A stretch of 7,719 bases of DNA, from contig DASPJL010000072.1 in assembly GCA_035628645.1 (NCBI GenBank), forward strand, positions 1 to 7,719. The letters run 5' to 3'. The translations under genes were made by a program, and so were the position numbers. The notes beneath the pieces are model-generated. The model was not told the DNA's origin. It worked only from the letters and a program-made list of their open reading frames with translations, and did no database searches. Every line of letters starts with the position of its first letter. Position 1 is the stretch's first letter. The stretch is from DASPJL01 sp035628645 (GTDB taxonomy: Bacteria > Bacteroidota > Bacteroidia > Cytophagales > Cyclobacteriaceae). Below, piece after piece: positions 1-5,912 of the stretch.

Positions 1-1
1 A

Positions 2-646
2 AAAAATAATGAAGATGGGAAAGTTGTCGGTTGGATAAAAAGATTATTGATGAATCCATTAGGATTGATCCTTGTGGTAGCTGCTTTTGTTATTGAAGTG
101 CTTATTGTTGATCCAAGGCCCTATGAATTATATGCAATGACGTGGCATGGATTCTTCCTGGGGTTAATAGCCTTCTTCTTTGGCTTCTGCTTTGTGTTAA
201 GTGGGGAAGGATTTTGGAAGATGCTACTAAGATGGAGGTGGTTGTTTCTATTTTTGGCATTTGCACAATTTAGTCTTCGGCTGGTTCTCTATCCAATGGC
301 GCCGAGTTATTTGCTTGCCGTTGAGTCCGTTTGGTGGATCCTATCCGTTTTTGCCTTTGGTTATAAATACTTGAATCATCCGAGTAAGACATTGGACTAT
401 TTAAGTAAAGCTGCTTATCCGGTTTACATACTTCACATGACATTTCTATACCTGGCCTCTGCTATAATTTTCCGATTGGATATTCCGGTGTCACTTCAAT
501 TTATTTTAGTGTTGTTGTTTACAGGAGGGGGATGTTTCGCTATATATGAATTACTTATCAGAAGAGTAAACTTCATCAGGCCATTGTTTGGATTAAAAAT
601 GAATGACGGCAGCAAAGGGGCTTTAATGAAAAGAGTGCTTAATTGA
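2..646 (+). CDS. Acyltransferase-3 family membrane protein, C-terminal part (5' end outside window)
   Basis: The reading frame is open from base 2, so the gene starts upstream and 214 codons are visible. An internal TTG at 47 is not a credible start because the frame continues before it. The visible part has about six hydrophobic segments (roughly residues 17-36, 47-68, 77-97, 103-120, 135-160 and 165-185), and ends in a short basic tail. The block SKAAYPVYILHM, followed by a long hydrophobic helix and a final YELLIRR, is typical of the last helices of acyltransferase-3 (OpgC/OafA-like) proteins. These inner-membrane enzymes move acetyl, succinyl or similar groups onto sugars or glycans. The family's catalytic histidine lies in the missing N-terminal half, so activity and substrate cannot be judged. 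The family call is fairly sure; the substrate is unknown. Confidence 0.8.
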   Translation, partial: KNNEDGKVVGWIKRLLMNPLGLILVVAAFVIEVLIVDPRPYELYAMTWHGFFLGLIAFFFGFCFVLSGEGFWKMLLRWRWLFLFLAFAQFSLRLVLYPMAPSYLLAVESVWWILSVFAFGYKYLNHPSKTLDYLSKAAYPVYILHMTFLYLASAIIFRLDIPVSLQFILVLLFTGGGCFAIYELLIRRVNFIRPLFGLKMNDGSKGALMKRVLN

Positions 647-684
647 CTTTGAAGAACTATTAAAAAAAACAACTCGTCCCGATT

Positions 685-706
685 CCCTTCAGAGACCGAC
701 GAAGGG
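685..706 (+). other. Hairpin in the 3' region of the acyltransferase transcript
   Basis: CCCTTC (685-690) and GAAGGG (701-706) form a perfect six-pair stem. A second pairing, TCGTC (674-678) with GACGA (698-702), uses some of the same bases, so the two stems exclude each other. No T tract follows, so this is not itself a terminator. It lies between the stop codon and the terminator at 720-771. Confidence 0.35.
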
Positions 707-719
707 TAAGATAGTAAAA

Positions 720-771
720 CGGGCTATTGCTTCACTTCCATACTAAGGCTGAAGTTTATAGCTCGTTTTTT
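720..771 (+). terminator. Rho-independent terminator of the acyltransferase gene
   Basis: CGGGCTAT (720-727) pairs with ATAGCTCG (758-765) with one G-U pair, and an inner stem CTTCA (730-734) / TGAAG (750-754) extends the hairpin. Six T residues (766-771) follow directly. It lies 74 bases after the stop codon and points the same way as the gene. Confidence 0.75.
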
Positions 772-890
772 AATTATACGGCTGTTTCAAACGCACATCG
801 AATTCATAAGGCCATTTTAAGCTAAAACAAAAAATTCTCATATTAGCTAAATATTTCCATAGCAAAATAAAAAATAAGTAAACCACTGTT

Positions 891-1448
891 ATGCACCTAT
901 CTAGCAAAACTTCCTGGATGACATGGAGCGTGCTTTTCATACTCTTTCTTTTTATGGGAGGGTACGTAATGCCGCATGCTGCAGAATCTATTATGAACAT
1001 AGCAAAAGACGCCTCGTGCTTTGCTCCCCTCGATATACAAATGGGGGTATCTTTAGAAGACGCACATAAGTCACTAGATTGTAGTGGACCCGAAGGCAGG
1101 GAACTTTATAGAACGATTGAAAAGAGGGAAGATGTTTTTTATCCGATTATTGCCGGCTTACTTTTTTCTTTTACCCTTTACTCATTATCTTTCTTTTGTT
1201 ACAAAAAGCAAAAATTATCTTTAAGCCTGGCCCTGGTTCCGTTTATCATTACACTAGCCGATCTTACGGAGAACTATTTTGTAATTAATTTGATAGATCA
1301 ATTTCCAAGTTTAAATCCTGAGACAGTAAAAGCAATGTCATCGGTAAATAAAGTCAAATGGGTTTTTCTTTTTATGACCTTGGGTTTTGTTGCCTATTTT
1401 TCTGTTGTCAGCCTCATCAGGATTTTTAACAAGAGAAATCGGCAATAG
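891..1448 (+). CDS. Uncharacterised four-helix membrane protein with GPEGR and DLTEN motifs
   Basis: The 185-residue protein has four likely membrane helices (about 12-30, 83-103, 110-131 and 155-177). The 50-residue loop between the first two holds two cysteines (C43, C64). The loop ends in GPEGRELY (66-73) followed by an aspartate (D81) at the mouth of helix 2. Helix 3 carries DLTEN (124-128), and lysines K154/K156 precede helix 4. From memory, this order (G-x-x-G-R-x-x-Y, then D, then D-x-x-E-N, then K) recurs in a widespread family of about 180-residue membrane proteins with no known function. The charged residues inside helices suggest a functional site rather than a mere anchor. The ATG at 891 puts a short polar stretch before helix 1; no clear ribosome binding site is seen. 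The gene converges on the DoxX-like gene, with 30 bases between their stop codons. Confidence 0.8.
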   Translation: MHLSSKTSWMTWSVLFILFLFMGGYVMPHAAESIMNIAKDASCFAPLDIQMGVSLEDAHKSLDCSGPEGRELYRTIEKREDVFYPIIAGLLFSFTLYSLSFFCYKKQKLSLSLALVPFIITLADLTENYFVINLIDQFPSLNPETVKAMSSVNKVKWVFLFMTLGFVAYFSVVSLIRIFNKRNRQ

Positions 1449-1478
1449 CAGCGAGCCTATCTTATTTTCTAATAATCT

Positions 1479-1856
1479 TTAATTGACCATTGGCATATAC
1501 TTTTCACGATTTTCGAAAATTGCCCAGAGGTCAATTGCCAGCAATATAAGTGCAATTGGTAGTCCTGACGGTGCATGAATGATATGTGTTAAAACTATTC
1601 CAATCATAACCGGTAAAATAATTATTGCACCTAATGCCCGGTATTTGTTGGTAATGAAAAGCACGCCACCAACAATTTCCGCAACTGCAATAAGCGGCAT
1701 CAACCAATCTATCTCCATAAATGCGCCCATTACTTTCATCATTTTTTCGGGCATATCTTCTGGTACAGGCATGTAGTTAAAAAACTTATTCAGCCCGGCG
1801 TTAATAAACATCAGTCCAAAAAGCAGACTTAATACAAACAGAATTTTCTTTTTCAT
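1479..1856 (-). CDS. DoxX-like integral membrane protein
   Basis: The 125-residue protein has four predicted helices (about 5-24, 51-68, 74-94 and 98-116), the usual size and topology of the DoxX family. Family-like marks are NAGLNKF (19-25) at the end of helix 1 and EIVGG (60-64) in helix 2. Two histidines (H91, H94) lie after helix 3. DoxX proteins sit in the inner membrane; some are tied to quinone or thiosulfate redox chemistry and others to stress responses, but most single-copy members like this have no proven role. The start is supported by an AAGGAAAG stretch seven bases before the ATG, the clearest ribosome binding site in the window, and by a promoter-like element at 1922-1929. No partner gene is adjacent on the same strand, so it is probably transcribed alone. 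Confidence 0.88.
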   Translation of the reverse strand: MKKKILFVLSLLFGLMFINAGLNKFFNYMPVPEDMPEKMMKVMGAFMEIDWLMPLIAVAEIVGGVLFITNKYRALGAIIILPVMIGIVLTHIIHAPSGLPIALILLAIDLWAIFENREKYMPMVN

Positions 1857-2247
1857 ATTCTTTCCTTTTTAATAAAGAGATCAAATTGTTTTTGTGTACT
1901 GGAAAATCCAGAAGGTCCTGCCAAATTTATCTGTGACTTATTTGCTAATTTCCTTATTGTGGTATTGTTTTTTACACAGGACAAATATCTTTTTAAATTT
2001 TCACGTTATTGAGGTGTAAAGACGGCATATTAGGGGGGATGATGCGACAATTATTTGAAAAATCTCTCTTCTTCCATCCTCAGACAACACCGGAATAGCC
2101 TCCGATAAAGCAAAATGAGTAAGAAATTGCCGCAATCACTCCCTCATATTGATTTGCCATGTTTTGAAAGGCATATAAGTCGACTACTACAATCGTTAAA
2201 TTTCCCTTCCCTTTTTAAAATTTAAACAAGACAGCGGAAGTGCAAGC
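1857..2247. other. Gene-poor stretch of 391 bases between two minus-strand genes
   Basis: No supported gene lies here. It carries the likely promoter of the DoxX-like gene near its left end. A minus-strand frame stays open for about 43 codons and ends with a TGA at 2080-2082; within it an ATG (2158-2160) would give a 26-residue peptide rich in hydrophobic residues and ending IGGYSGVV. I do not recognise that peptide, and no start signal is evident. A plus-strand ATG at 2042 gives only 18 codons. The stretch could be a long leader, a small RNA, or the remains of a gene. Confidence 0.5.
1922..1929 (-). promoter_or_regulatory. Bacteroidota-type -7 element of the DoxX-like gene
   Basis: On the minus strand this reads TAAATTTG, a full match to the Bacteroidota -7 consensus TAnnTTTG. 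It lies 66 bases before the ATG and predicts a leader of about 58 bases. No good -33 TTTG is found at the expected distance, so the call rests on the -7 box and its position. Confidence 0.45.
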
Positions 2248-2655
2248 TTAGGCTGACAAGATGTTTTTATTTCTTTGCAAATACAGCTTCCCGGCAATCC
2301 AGGCAATTGGTAAAGACATAATAACCAGGGTCCATCCGTACCATGGGGGAGCAATATTCATATTTGCGGTAACTATCGCTCCTACCGCACTTAATACTGT
2401 ACCGATTCCTCCCAAAATAAGTGAATGCTTCAACGGATCCTTTGGAGAAAGCTTTGCCGTGAGATAACACCCTGCCAGACTGAAAATAGCGCGATACAAG
2501 ATTACAAAAAGAATAAGTCCTGTACCTACATTAAGATGGCCTTTTGGTAACACTCCCACCCCTTCGAGTATTGCATCGATAGCGGAATGCGTTATCCCAA
2601 TGAAAACTAAACCCGCCAATACTGCGCCGATACTTTTGAATGTGTCTTTGTTCAT
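2248..2655 (-). CDS. Uncharacterised four-helix membrane protein
   Basis: The 135-residue protein has four hydrophobic segments (about 8-30, 44-68, 77-98 and 106-125). Features that recur in a broad family of small unnamed bacterial membrane proteins are a histidine and aspartate in helix 1 (H23, D27), YR at 54-55, a glycine-bearing helix ending in AKLSP (67-71), a histidine before helix 3 (H77), PPWY (103-106), and a final PIAWIAGKL (116-124). I recognise the pattern but know of no function for it. The start at 2655 is supported by a promoter element 24 bases upstream and a weak purine stretch before the ATG. The next gene on the same strand, upstream, ends 213 bases away behind a hairpin, so this is probably a single-gene unit. 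Confidence 0.82.
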   Translation of the reverse strand: MNKDTFKSIGAVLAGLVFIGITHSAIDAILEGVGVLPKGHLNVGTGLILFVILYRAIFSLAGCYLTAKLSPKDPLKHSLILGGIGTVLSAVGAIVTANMNIAPPWYGWTLVIMSLPIAWIAGKLYLQRNKNILSA

Positions 2656-2679
2656 AACTTCTGACTATTAAATGTATAT

Positions 2680-2687
2680 CAAAAGTA
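2680..2687 (-). promoter_or_regulatory. Bacteroidota-type -7 element for the 2248-2655 gene
   Basis: The minus strand reads TACTTTTG, a full TAnnTTTG match, 24 bases before the ATG, giving a leader of about 18 bases. A TTTT run 18 bases further upstream could serve as a degenerate -33 box. Confidence 0.55.
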
Positions 2688-2844
2688 GGTGTTACTTCCT
2701 TATTTAAAACGGTGTGAGAACGACAAAAAGGAGGTGCGATTACGACATATTGAGTTAATCGAAGTATAGATAGCAAAAAGATAAATGATATTGTCCCTAA
2801 AATAAACCGCCGAGATTCTTTCAGGAGACACGGCAGCGGCAAAG

Positions 2845-2865
2845 GGAAAGGAAAAATCCCCTTCC
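2845..2865 (-). terminator. Probable terminator of the rhodanese gene
   Basis: On the minus strand a seven-pair stem (GGAAGGG with CCTTTCC, one G-U pair) closes a loop of seven bases, starting three bases after the stop codon. The T tract behind it is poor (CTTT), so it may work weakly. Confidence 0.4.
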
Positions 2866-2868
2866 ATC

Positions 2869-3753
2869 CTATTGATTGTTTTGTCTGCTTTTTCTATTGT
2901 CGTCGGGGAAGTTATTAGTTGGAGTAAGATATTGTTTTGCCAACCATGCTTTCATTCCCCCTTTCAGGATGAAAGTTTCTGTAAAATCATTTCTTTGCAA
3001 AACCTCATCGGCCCTTTCACTATTATCTGTGGAAGATCCTGATCCATACAAGATTATAGGTCTATTTTTCGGAAAATTTTTCTCTTCCATTTTGACGACA
3101 AATTCATTGAGGGGAAGATACGGTATAGAGATAGCTCCTTCGATATGACCTTCCTCAAAAGCCAGATTTGGCCGTATATCAATGATCACATAATCCTGAT
3201 TTTTATTGTGAATTATTTCCTGAACTTCTAATGGTGTGATGACATTTCTGGTAATCTTGAATGAAGGACTTGTATTTCGCACCAGTTGAATAGCTAAAGG
3301 ATAAGATTTGCCTAACCATTTTTTATGTCCGCCTTGCAAAACCGCCACTTTTTTAAAACCACTTTGGAGTAGTAATCTGGCAGCTTTTTCCCCGCCAGCA
3401 TTGGTAGAGTCATAAATGATAAAGCTTTTTTCTTTGGGCAGAAATTCTAGTTTGTCTGGCAAGGAGTCATAAGGAATCCAGACAGCAGGAACAAGATGGC
3501 CCCGTATGTAGTCCATTCTGCCTCTTACATCTACTACGAGATAATTCTGGACCTTATCCGAATTGATAATTTCGTATGCACGGTCAACAGAAATGAATTT
3601 GATATTCTCCTTTATTTTCTCCCGGGTACAATTTGTATTAATAAGGACCAAAGACAGAAATAAAAACAACAGAAAGGGTTTTACAACAACCAAAGGATTC
3701 TTTTTTATAAATGATCTTTTCACGGAAATGGCAGTTCTCATCAGTTTCTTCAT
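2869..3753 (-). CDS. Exported tandem rhodanese-domain protein, probably lipoprotein, both catalytic cysteines absent
   Basis: The 294-residue protein starts with a long basic region, a hydrophobic core (about 21-38) and a cysteine (C42) where a lipid could attach; the lipobox (INTNC) is weak. Two rhodanese folds follow, about 53-150 and 168-275. Each has the expected marks: VVDVR / IIDIR, then RGHLVPAVWIP / EGHIEGAISIP, and a closing LQGGHKKW / LKGGMKAW. Rhodaneses normally carry the sulfur-bearing cysteine right after the strand preceding the active-site loop. Here that position is aspartate in domain 1 (IIYDST, D115) and glycine in domain 2 (ILYGSG, G237). Sulfur transfer is therefore unlikely. 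Such inactive domains elsewhere act as binding or regulatory modules. The only cysteine left is C42. It lies downstream of the 3839-4552 gene on the same strand, but a strong hairpin separates them. Confidence 0.88.
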   Translation of the reverse strand: MKKLMRTAISVKRSFIKKNPLVVVKPFLLFLFLSLVLINTNCTREKIKENIKFISVDRAYEIINSDKVQNYLVVDVRGRMDYIRGHLVPAVWIPYDSLPDKLEFLPKEKSFIIYDSTNAGGEKAARLLLQSGFKKVAVLQGGHKKWLGKSYPLAIQLVRNTSPSFKITRNVITPLEVQEIIHNKNQDYVIIDIRPNLAFEEGHIEGAISIPYLPLNEFVVKMEEKNFPKNRPIILYGSGSSTDNSERADEVLQRNDFTETFILKGGMKAWLAKQYLTPTNNFPDDNRKSRQNNQ

Positions 3754-3780
3754 TTTAAGAAAGATTTATAATACATAATG

Positions 3781-3813
3781 AAACTACCCGACCAGTCCCT
3801 GATCAGGTAGTTT
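3781..3813 (-). terminator. Strong hairpin terminator between the 3839-4552 and 2869-3753 genes
   Basis: AAACTACC (3781-3788) pairs perfectly with GGTAGTTT (3806-3813). The inner bases continue the stem with five more pairs and two C-A mismatches around a three-base loop. It lies 25 bases after the stop codon of the lipoprotein gene. A and T runs flank both sides, so it could stop transcription in either direction. It should largely uncouple the rhodanese gene from the gene upstream. Confidence 0.75.
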
Positions 3814-3838
3814 TAAACAACTTAAAAAATGGGTAGTA

Positions 3839-4552
3839 TTACCAAACGTTAGCAGAGTTGAATTGAGTACTCCAGTTAGCAGGGTTTCCGCCACCATGGT
3901 ACTGCGCTGCGCCAACAAAGTACCAGTTTCTGTTCTGATATGAGCCGGAATTATTTGTCAGGGAAGTGCGGTAAACGTTGTCGATGTAGAAGTCAACTTT
4001 TCTCAGACCGCTTGCAGAACATTTATAATTGTGCCATCCAGTTCCACCAACAACGGTATAAATATACTGTCCTCCACCTTGAACATAAGCCTTCAGTACG
4101 TTGTCACTTAAAGTTCTAACGAACCCCATTTCATTACCAACCCATGTAGAAACGTTGTCGCAAACAAAGATAGCCAGTTCACTTGCACCGCTTGACGCAC
4201 CTGATCCACCAGCCATATTTGAATTAACTGCAAAATTGCTACCGTAGATCGAATTATAAGCCTGAGCAGCTGCGTATTTCGTGCCGCAGCCTGTTCCCAG
4301 AGGAACAATAACATTACTCCCACTTATATAGGGACCGGAACCACAGGTAGTCCATAAGTTAAATCCGCTTGGTGCGATGGACGCACTAGCCATCACTGAA
4401 CTTTCTTTGCTGGCTGTAGGATCCATGGAGTCTTCACTACAACTGAAACTTATTAAGAGTGTAAGTGCCAGGACACTCCTGGAGAGAAATTTTACATTTG
4501 AACTGGTAACATAGTTGATGATTGAACTGATAACGGTTGTTAAATTTTTCAT
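3839..4552 (-). CDS. Unrecognised lipoprotein, possibly surface-exposed, with four cysteines
   Basis: The 237-residue protein has a basic N-terminus, a hydrophobic stretch (about 26-36) and a lipid-attachment-like cysteine (C38, FSCSEDS). The acidic residues right after the cysteine resemble the export signal that sends Bacteroidota lipoproteins to the cell surface; this is inference. A Ser/Ala-rich linker (45-62) precedes a domain rich in Gly, Asn, Ser and aromatics, with four further cysteines (C70, C89, C131, C178) that could form two disulfides. Alternating polar/hydrophobic stretches, for example 183-196 (LRKVDFYIDNVYRT), suggest a beta-sandwich. It ends NSANVW with a terminal tryptophan. 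I do not recognise a family; a carbohydrate-binding or peptidase-like role is possible but unproven. The window offers no transporter or SusCD partner. Start chosen as the first ATG before the signal sequence. Confidence 0.82.
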   Translation of the reverse strand: MKNLTTVISSIINYVTSSNVKFLSRSVLALTLLISFSCSEDSMDPTASKESSVMASASIAPSGFNLWTTCGSGPYISGSNVIVPLGTGCGTKYAAAQAYNSIYGSNFAVNSNMAGGSGASSGASELAIFVCDNVSTWVGNEMGFVRTLSDNVLKAYVQGGGQYIYTVVGGTGWHNYKCSASGLRKVDFYIDNVYRTSLTNNSGSYQNRNWYFVGAAQYHGGGNPANWSTQFNSANVW

Positions 4553-4585
4553 AAAACTTATTTTTAAAGGGTTAAAAATGAGTTT

Positions 4586-4593
4586 TAAAAGTA
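4586..4593 (-). promoter_or_regulatory. Possible -7 element for the 3839-4552 lipoprotein gene
   Basis: The minus strand reads TACTTTTA, seven of eight matches to TAnnTTTG counting the free positions, 33 bases before the ATG. No convincing -33 box is present, so this is tentative. Confidence 0.3.
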
Positions 4594-4621
4594 CAGAGCG
4601 AATAAAGGCACTTCTTGTACT
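4590..4621. repeat. Spaced inverted repeat in the divergent promoter region
   Basis: AGTACA (4590-4595) and TGTACT (4616-4621) are exact inverted copies 20 bases apart, close to both divergent -7 candidates. Six-base arms can arise by chance, so an operator role is only a suggestion. Confidence 0.25.
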
Positions 4622-4629
4622 ATAGTTCT

Positions 4630-4637
4630 TATTTTTG
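4630..4637 (+). promoter_or_regulatory. Bacteroidota-type -7 element of the 4719-5147 gene
   Basis: TATTTTTG is a full TAnnTTTG match, 81 bases before the chosen ATG at 4719. A TTG at 4615-4617 is nearer than the usual 19-20 bases, so the -33 box is unclear. The predicted leader is about 75 bases. Confidence 0.4.
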
Positions 4638-4718
4638 TAATTCTCTATATTATAGGTATTTGCTACCTCAAGAAAAAAGGTGGCTCACTTCTTGATTGCA
4701 AGTGCTTTAAAAACAAAA

Positions 4719-5147
4719 ATGAAAAATTTCCCTTTGTTGCTATTTATTTTCTTTATTCCTGTTCTTTCCAACGCGCAGGCGGTTTTAGTAAATGGTAAAC
4801 CTATAGATGAGTACTGTGCCGATATTAATGTTACTTCAATACCAGATTCAATAAAAAGAAATAATTACAATATTGAAAAGGTGGAAATAAACGATGATTG
4901 CCTATTTATTTTTGTTGGTTACGGCTGTGGCTGTGGAACCTCTGATTTTTCGCTTCATCAATATAACATTATTAATAAATTAAAGCCTGAAATTCATTAC
5001 TCTCTCTCAAACAAAACAAATAATATCTGCAAGGCACTTTGCCATGAAAAGTTAGCTTTTGATATAAGCGAAATTTTGCGGTTCCTGAAAAATAAAAATG
5101 ACCTTATTTATATTGACGGATACCAAAGCGTTTCAATAAGTAAATAA
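4719..5147 (+). CDS. Small secreted cysteine-rich protein of unknown function
   Basis: The frame is open from a GTG at 4680, but the ATG at 4719 is chosen because it begins a clean signal peptide (MKNFPLLLFIFFIPVLSNA) with likely cleavage after residue 19. The mature protein has six cysteines (C33, C61, C70, C72, C104, C108), with the striking loop GYGCGCG at 67-73. The order of a Cys/Gly loop followed by DFSLH, then NICKALCHEK and FDISEIL, recalls a group of small exported Bacteroidota proteins with a YGGGC-x-x-H-x-F loop, a C-x-A segment and a closing FD(I/L)S-x-L motif. That link comes from memory and is moderate; the group has no known function to me. The even number of cysteines fits disulfides outside the cytoplasm. 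It has its own promoter and converges on the CrtO-like gene. Confidence 0.78.
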   Translation: MKNFPLLLFIFFIPVLSNAQAVLVNGKPIDEYCADINVTSIPDSIKRNNYNIEKVEINDDCLFIFVGYGCGCGTSDFSLHQYNIINKLKPEIHYSLSNKTNNICKALCHEKLAFDISEILRFLKNKNDLIYIDGYQSVSISK

Positions 5148-5180
5148 AACTTCTGTCAAAGTACCAATAAGTTCAAGCAC

Positions 5181-5199
5181 CTGCAAGAATAAAATGCAG
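5181..5199. other. Short hairpin between two convergent genes
   Basis: CTGCA (5181-5185) pairs with TGCAG (5195-5199). It sits between the stops of two convergent genes, 33 bases after one and 13 bases after the other. No T tract follows on either strand, so it is at most a weak terminator. Confidence 0.2.
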
Positions 5200-5212
5200 A
5201 TGGATACTGTCC

Positions 5213-5725
5213 TTACTTCACTTTATGTCTCCTACTTCCAGATATCCTGACCCTATTATATTGCTGGAGCAAGATGGCAAGAACATTATAGAAGAGATTG
5301 GAAATAAAAATCAGTCCGGCGAATAAGTAATTTTCAGAGGCAAGGCAGTGAATAGAAGTCAAAAAGAAAAAAGAGAAACAAAGAATATGATATCTTTCAT
5401 AAACCAATATCGAATTCTTATACTTTTTTGCTTGCGAAGGATTTTTAATTATTGCATGCACCTGTTTAGAAACATACCTGGTCCAGTCTCCATTCTGAAC
5501 AACTTTTCTTATCAGTCTGACGCCAAGTTTTTCGTAAAAAGTTTTCCTATTACTCAATTGTAGTCTTCCAACTATAGATTCGGGTAACATCACTGGAAGA
5601 ATGCTGACGACAAGAAAAATATAAAACCAAAAATCGGTTTTATAAATGTACCAATACCAAAATATAGCAGTAAAACCCAAAACGGTCCAAAAGAAATTGA
5701 TGAGGAGATTTAAAAACCTAACCAT
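5213..5725 (-). CDS. CrtO-like membrane protein (glycosyl-4,4'-diaponeurosporenoate acyltransferase family, remote)
   Basis: The 170-residue protein has four likely helices (about 5-28, 31-47, 113-129 and 132-153) around a basic cytoplasmic loop. Three features line up, as I recall it, with Staphylococcus CrtO, which adds a fatty acyl chain to a carotenoid glucoside: KTFYEKLGVRLIRKVVQNGDW (61-81), resembling the K-F-W/Y block before the D/N-G turn; E110-x-x-H113 opening the third helix; and a C-terminal NVLAILLQQYNRVRI (147-161), matching NVPIIIVQRYNRPRL, followed by a basic tail. The E-x-x-H pair could be catalytic; this is inference. No carotenoid genes lie in the window, so the substrate may be a different lipid or glycan. 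The length fits the family. No strong ribosome binding site is visible; the ATG at 5725 leads directly into helix 1. Confidence 0.65.
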   Translation of the reverse strand: MVRFLNLLINFFWTVLGFTAIFWYWYIYKTDFWFYIFLVVSILPVMLPESIVGRLQLSNRKTFYEKLGVRLIRKVVQNGDWTRYVSKQVHAIIKNPSQAKKYKNSILVYERYHILCFSFFFLTSIHCLASENYLFAGLIFISNLFYNVLAILLQQYNRVRISGSRRHKVK

Positions 5726-5912
5726 AAATGAAAAATAGCAAAAAGTCTTATTTCTTTTACAATTTCGTCCTGCCGGAGTCTAAGTCCCTTGTGTTAATAA
5801 TATCATAAAAGTTTTTATTGAATCTGCTGAAATGGCAACAAAAGGAGAAAGCGCATTCTTCTTAAATAACCGCCAGATAATTGATGCGTAGAGATATAGT
5901 GTTTCAGTAATT

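Noticed and set aside
770..1000. Minus-strand open frame of 76 codons
   Set aside because: It overlaps the beginning of the 891-1448 gene on the opposite strand and has no recognisable features.
2531..2842. Minus-strand open frame of 103 codons
   Set aside because: It overlaps the start of the 2248-2655 gene in another frame and runs over that gene's promoter; no family resemblance.
5832..5891. 19-residue peptide candidate (MATKGESAFFLNNRQIIDA) before the ankyrin gene
   Set aside because: Very short, no promoter or ribosome site, no recognisable motif.
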